Source: CAUPWF01 sp036656795
Lineage (GTDB): Bacteria; Bacillota; Clostridia; Lachnospirales; Lachnospiraceae
NCBI GenBank assembly: GCA_036656795.1
Contig: JAVXHR010000019.1
Span: 1-35,405, forward strand
Reading direction: 5' to 3'
DNA length: 35,405 bases
Part shown: positions 34,379 through 35,405 of the stretch, piece by piece
Layout: each line of letters starts with the position of its first letter
Position numbering within the stretch: position 1 is the stretch's first letter
Position numbers and translations under genes: made by a program
Notes under the pieces: model-generated
The model's input: the letters and a program-made list of their open reading frames with translations, nothing else
Told to the model about the DNA's origin: nothing
Databases searched by the model: none

Positions 34379-34406
34379 TTGATTTTTGCAGCCACTGTAA
34401 AATCAA
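34379..34406. repeat. 8-bp inverted repeat beside the decayed region
   Basis: Arms TTGATTTT (34379-34386) and AAAATCAA (34399-34406) with a 12-base loop. It sits between the CIRCE element and the integrase remnant. The stem is AT-rich, so a terminator role would be weak. It could be part of an old attachment site. The rest of 34407-34484 shows nothing recognisable. Confidence 0.4.
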
Positions 34407-34484
34407 GAGTTGCTGGGGTTGTTAAAACTTTATAAACTATATTTTTATGGGTTACTACACCATCCGATATCAATTTTTAAGGTT

Positions 34485-34646
34485 CTACAACACTATCGAA
34501 TTTAACTTAGCCAATTCTGTTTCTATATGGCTCTGTTCTGTAATGTGGTTGTACACATCCATCGTAACATCCATATGTGCATGTCCCATCAGATACTAAA
34601 CTACTTTCATATCCATTCCACTTTTCGCCATTCTGGTGTATCCTGT
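34485..34646 (-). pseudogene. C-terminal remnant of a tyrosine integrase, with internal stop
   Basis: Translation of the minus strand gives TGYTRMAKSGMDMKVV, a TAG stop at 34596-34598, then YLMGHAHMDVTMDVYNHITE and on to a second stop at 34485-34487. This is the end of a tyrosine recombinase of the Tn916/phage type. The Arg of the TRMA segment, the GH(A) histidine and the nucleophilic Tyr of VYNHIT are recognisable. The internal TAG replaces a residue that is usually Gln in this block. Everything upstream of the TRMA block is missing; it is joined directly to a DUF262 gene. Non-functional. Confidence 0.85.
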
Positions 34647-35237
34647 ATCAGATAACGGCTTACCTCTATCATTTAAGGTGGAGAAAATTCTCAATGCTGT
34701 ATCCTGTGATTCTGCTTCAATTGGAAGCAGAATACAGTTATTTAAGATTCTTGTAGGCAAATATGCAAAATATGTTGGATATTCCTGCAAGAAATCATTT
34801 ATTTTTTGCTGAAAGAATCGATAAGTTTTTGCATACCTGCTCTTTTGATTAGCATCCACTACACCTGTTCTCAAAATTGTTAAAAACTCTTCTTTATCAT
34901 CATCAGTAGATACTTCCGAATCAATTTTAAGTTTATTTTTAAAATGCTCTAAGCAATAACATAAATGTCGTTAATCTCTGTTGACCATCAATAATTTCAA
35001 GTTTTCGCTTTCATTTTTTAAATTGACAATTGGTCCCAGAAAATATTCATCATTGTCACTATCAAACTGTGTATAATCATTATCTAGAAATGCGAATGAG
35101 AAAATATCATCCCATAATGTTTGACATTTTGGTTCTTCCCATGCATATGGATGTTGATAATCCGGAATAAGAAAATCTGATTTTTTGCTCGAAAATAACT
35201 CTTTTATTGTTTACTGATCTATGTTCAATTTTGACAT
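34647..35237 (-). pseudogene. Broken DUF262 (GmrSD-type) gene, 5' part
   Basis: The ATG at 35237 opens MSKLNIDQ, then a TAA at codon 9 (35211-35213), then IKELFSSKKSDFLIPDYQ. The family hallmark DGQQRLTT is present at 34966-34989 but in another frame. A one-base loss in the T-run at 35002-35005 and a one-base gain near 34936-34944 disrupt the frame. The last part reads TALRIFSTLNDRGKPLSD, also a DUF262 motif, and then switches to integrase sequence. DUF262 is the N-terminal domain of GmrSD-type modification-dependent restriction enzymes, so this was probably a phage-defence gene. It is clearly dead. An intact-looking promoter remains upstream. Confidence 0.85.
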
Positions 35238-35281
35238 TTTTATCCACTCTGTTTCATCATATTGTCATTCGTACTTTACTT

Positions 35282-35310
35282 ATTATACACCCTTTAGTAG
35301 CTGATTTCAG
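35282..35310 (-). promoter_or_regulatory. Possible leftover promoter of the DUF262 pseudogene
   Basis: On the minus strand: -10 TATAAT (35282-35287, perfect), a 17-bp spacer, and a weak -35 CTGAAA (35305-35310, four of six). It lies about 45 bases before the pseudogene ATG. The remaining bases to 35405 hold no gene I can support. Confidence 0.4.
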
Positions 35311-35405
35311 CAGTTTTTATTTTAATCATATCATCCTCTCGGCAACGCGTATAATTTACATTATGAGAAGTTCCAGGATGGGACTGTGAAATGCATCGAG
35401 GATGA

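Noticed and set aside
34596..34874. A 92-residue protein as an intact gene
   Set aside because: It joins the middle of DUF262 to the start of the integrase remnant and ends at an in-frame stop in a conserved block. The GTG-like start lies inside the DUF262 domain, with broken frames upstream.
35207..35389. Plus-strand reading frame at the right end
   Set aside because: No ribosome site, hydrophobic low-complexity translation, and it is antisense to the DUF262 pseudogene start and its promoter.

Overview
The window reads as a chromosomal segment of a low-GC Gram-positive anaerobe of the class Clostridia, most likely Lachnospiraceae. The reasons are AT-rich DNA with strong AGGAGG-type ribosome binding sites, a one-polypeptide pyruvate:ferredoxin oxidoreductase, a dimeric-type glycyl-tRNA synthetase, and the gene order priA-def-fmt-(yugP)-rsmB-rlmN-stp-prkC-rsgA-rpe-thiN that is typical of this group. 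The family assignment is inference. Nearly all genes lie on the minus strand; the only convincing plus-strand gene is an arginase-family enzyme at 25901-26755. I found no tRNA, rRNA, CRISPR array or intact mobile element.

Layout, left to right (minus-strand genes are transcribed right to left). 1-6.3 kb: an M16C metallopeptidase, era, a small yqzL-like gene, recO and glyS, starting from a strong promoter at 6322-6350, with glyS also having its own promoter. 6.4-10.0 kb: nifJ with its own promoter and terminator. 10.1-12.3 kb: ychF and lgt, ended by a hairpin terminator. 12.4-25.7 kb: a tightly packed run of twelve genes (murE, priA, def, fmt, yugP, rsmB, rlmN, stp, prkC, rsgA, rpe, thiN) with several short start/stop overlaps. 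It links peptidoglycan precursor synthesis, replication restart, protein N-terminus processing, rRNA modification, Ser/Thr signalling and ribosome maturation. 25.9-26.8 kb: the divergent arginase and a bidirectional terminator. 26.9-30.4 kb: a separate three-gene operon with a perfect consensus promoter, encoding an ATP-grasp ligase, an aspartate/glutamate-family racemase and a second MurE-like ligase. 30.5-34.3 kb: clpB and a Y-family DNA polymerase behind a promoter that overlaps a CIRCE element. 34.5-35.2 kb: decayed accessory DNA, in which a DUF262 (GmrSD-type) gene with a stop and two frameshifts is fused to the C-terminal end of a tyrosine integrase that itself carries an in-frame stop.

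The most interesting part is the 26.9-30.4 kb operon. A D-aspartate-ligase-like ATP-grasp enzyme plus a racemase recalls the enzyme pair that makes D-Asp cross-bridges in Enterococcus faecium and related lactic acid bacteria. Here it sits with a MurE paralogue lacking the DNPR motif, in a cell whose main MurE has DNPR, the meso-diaminopimelate signature. This suggests a second, alternative branch of cell-wall (or cell-wall-like) peptide synthesis. Other notable points are a 15-bp repeat encoding six EDDEY units in PrkC, a CIRCE element whose deviation from consensus completes the clpB -35 box, and phased A/T repeats upstream of ychF.
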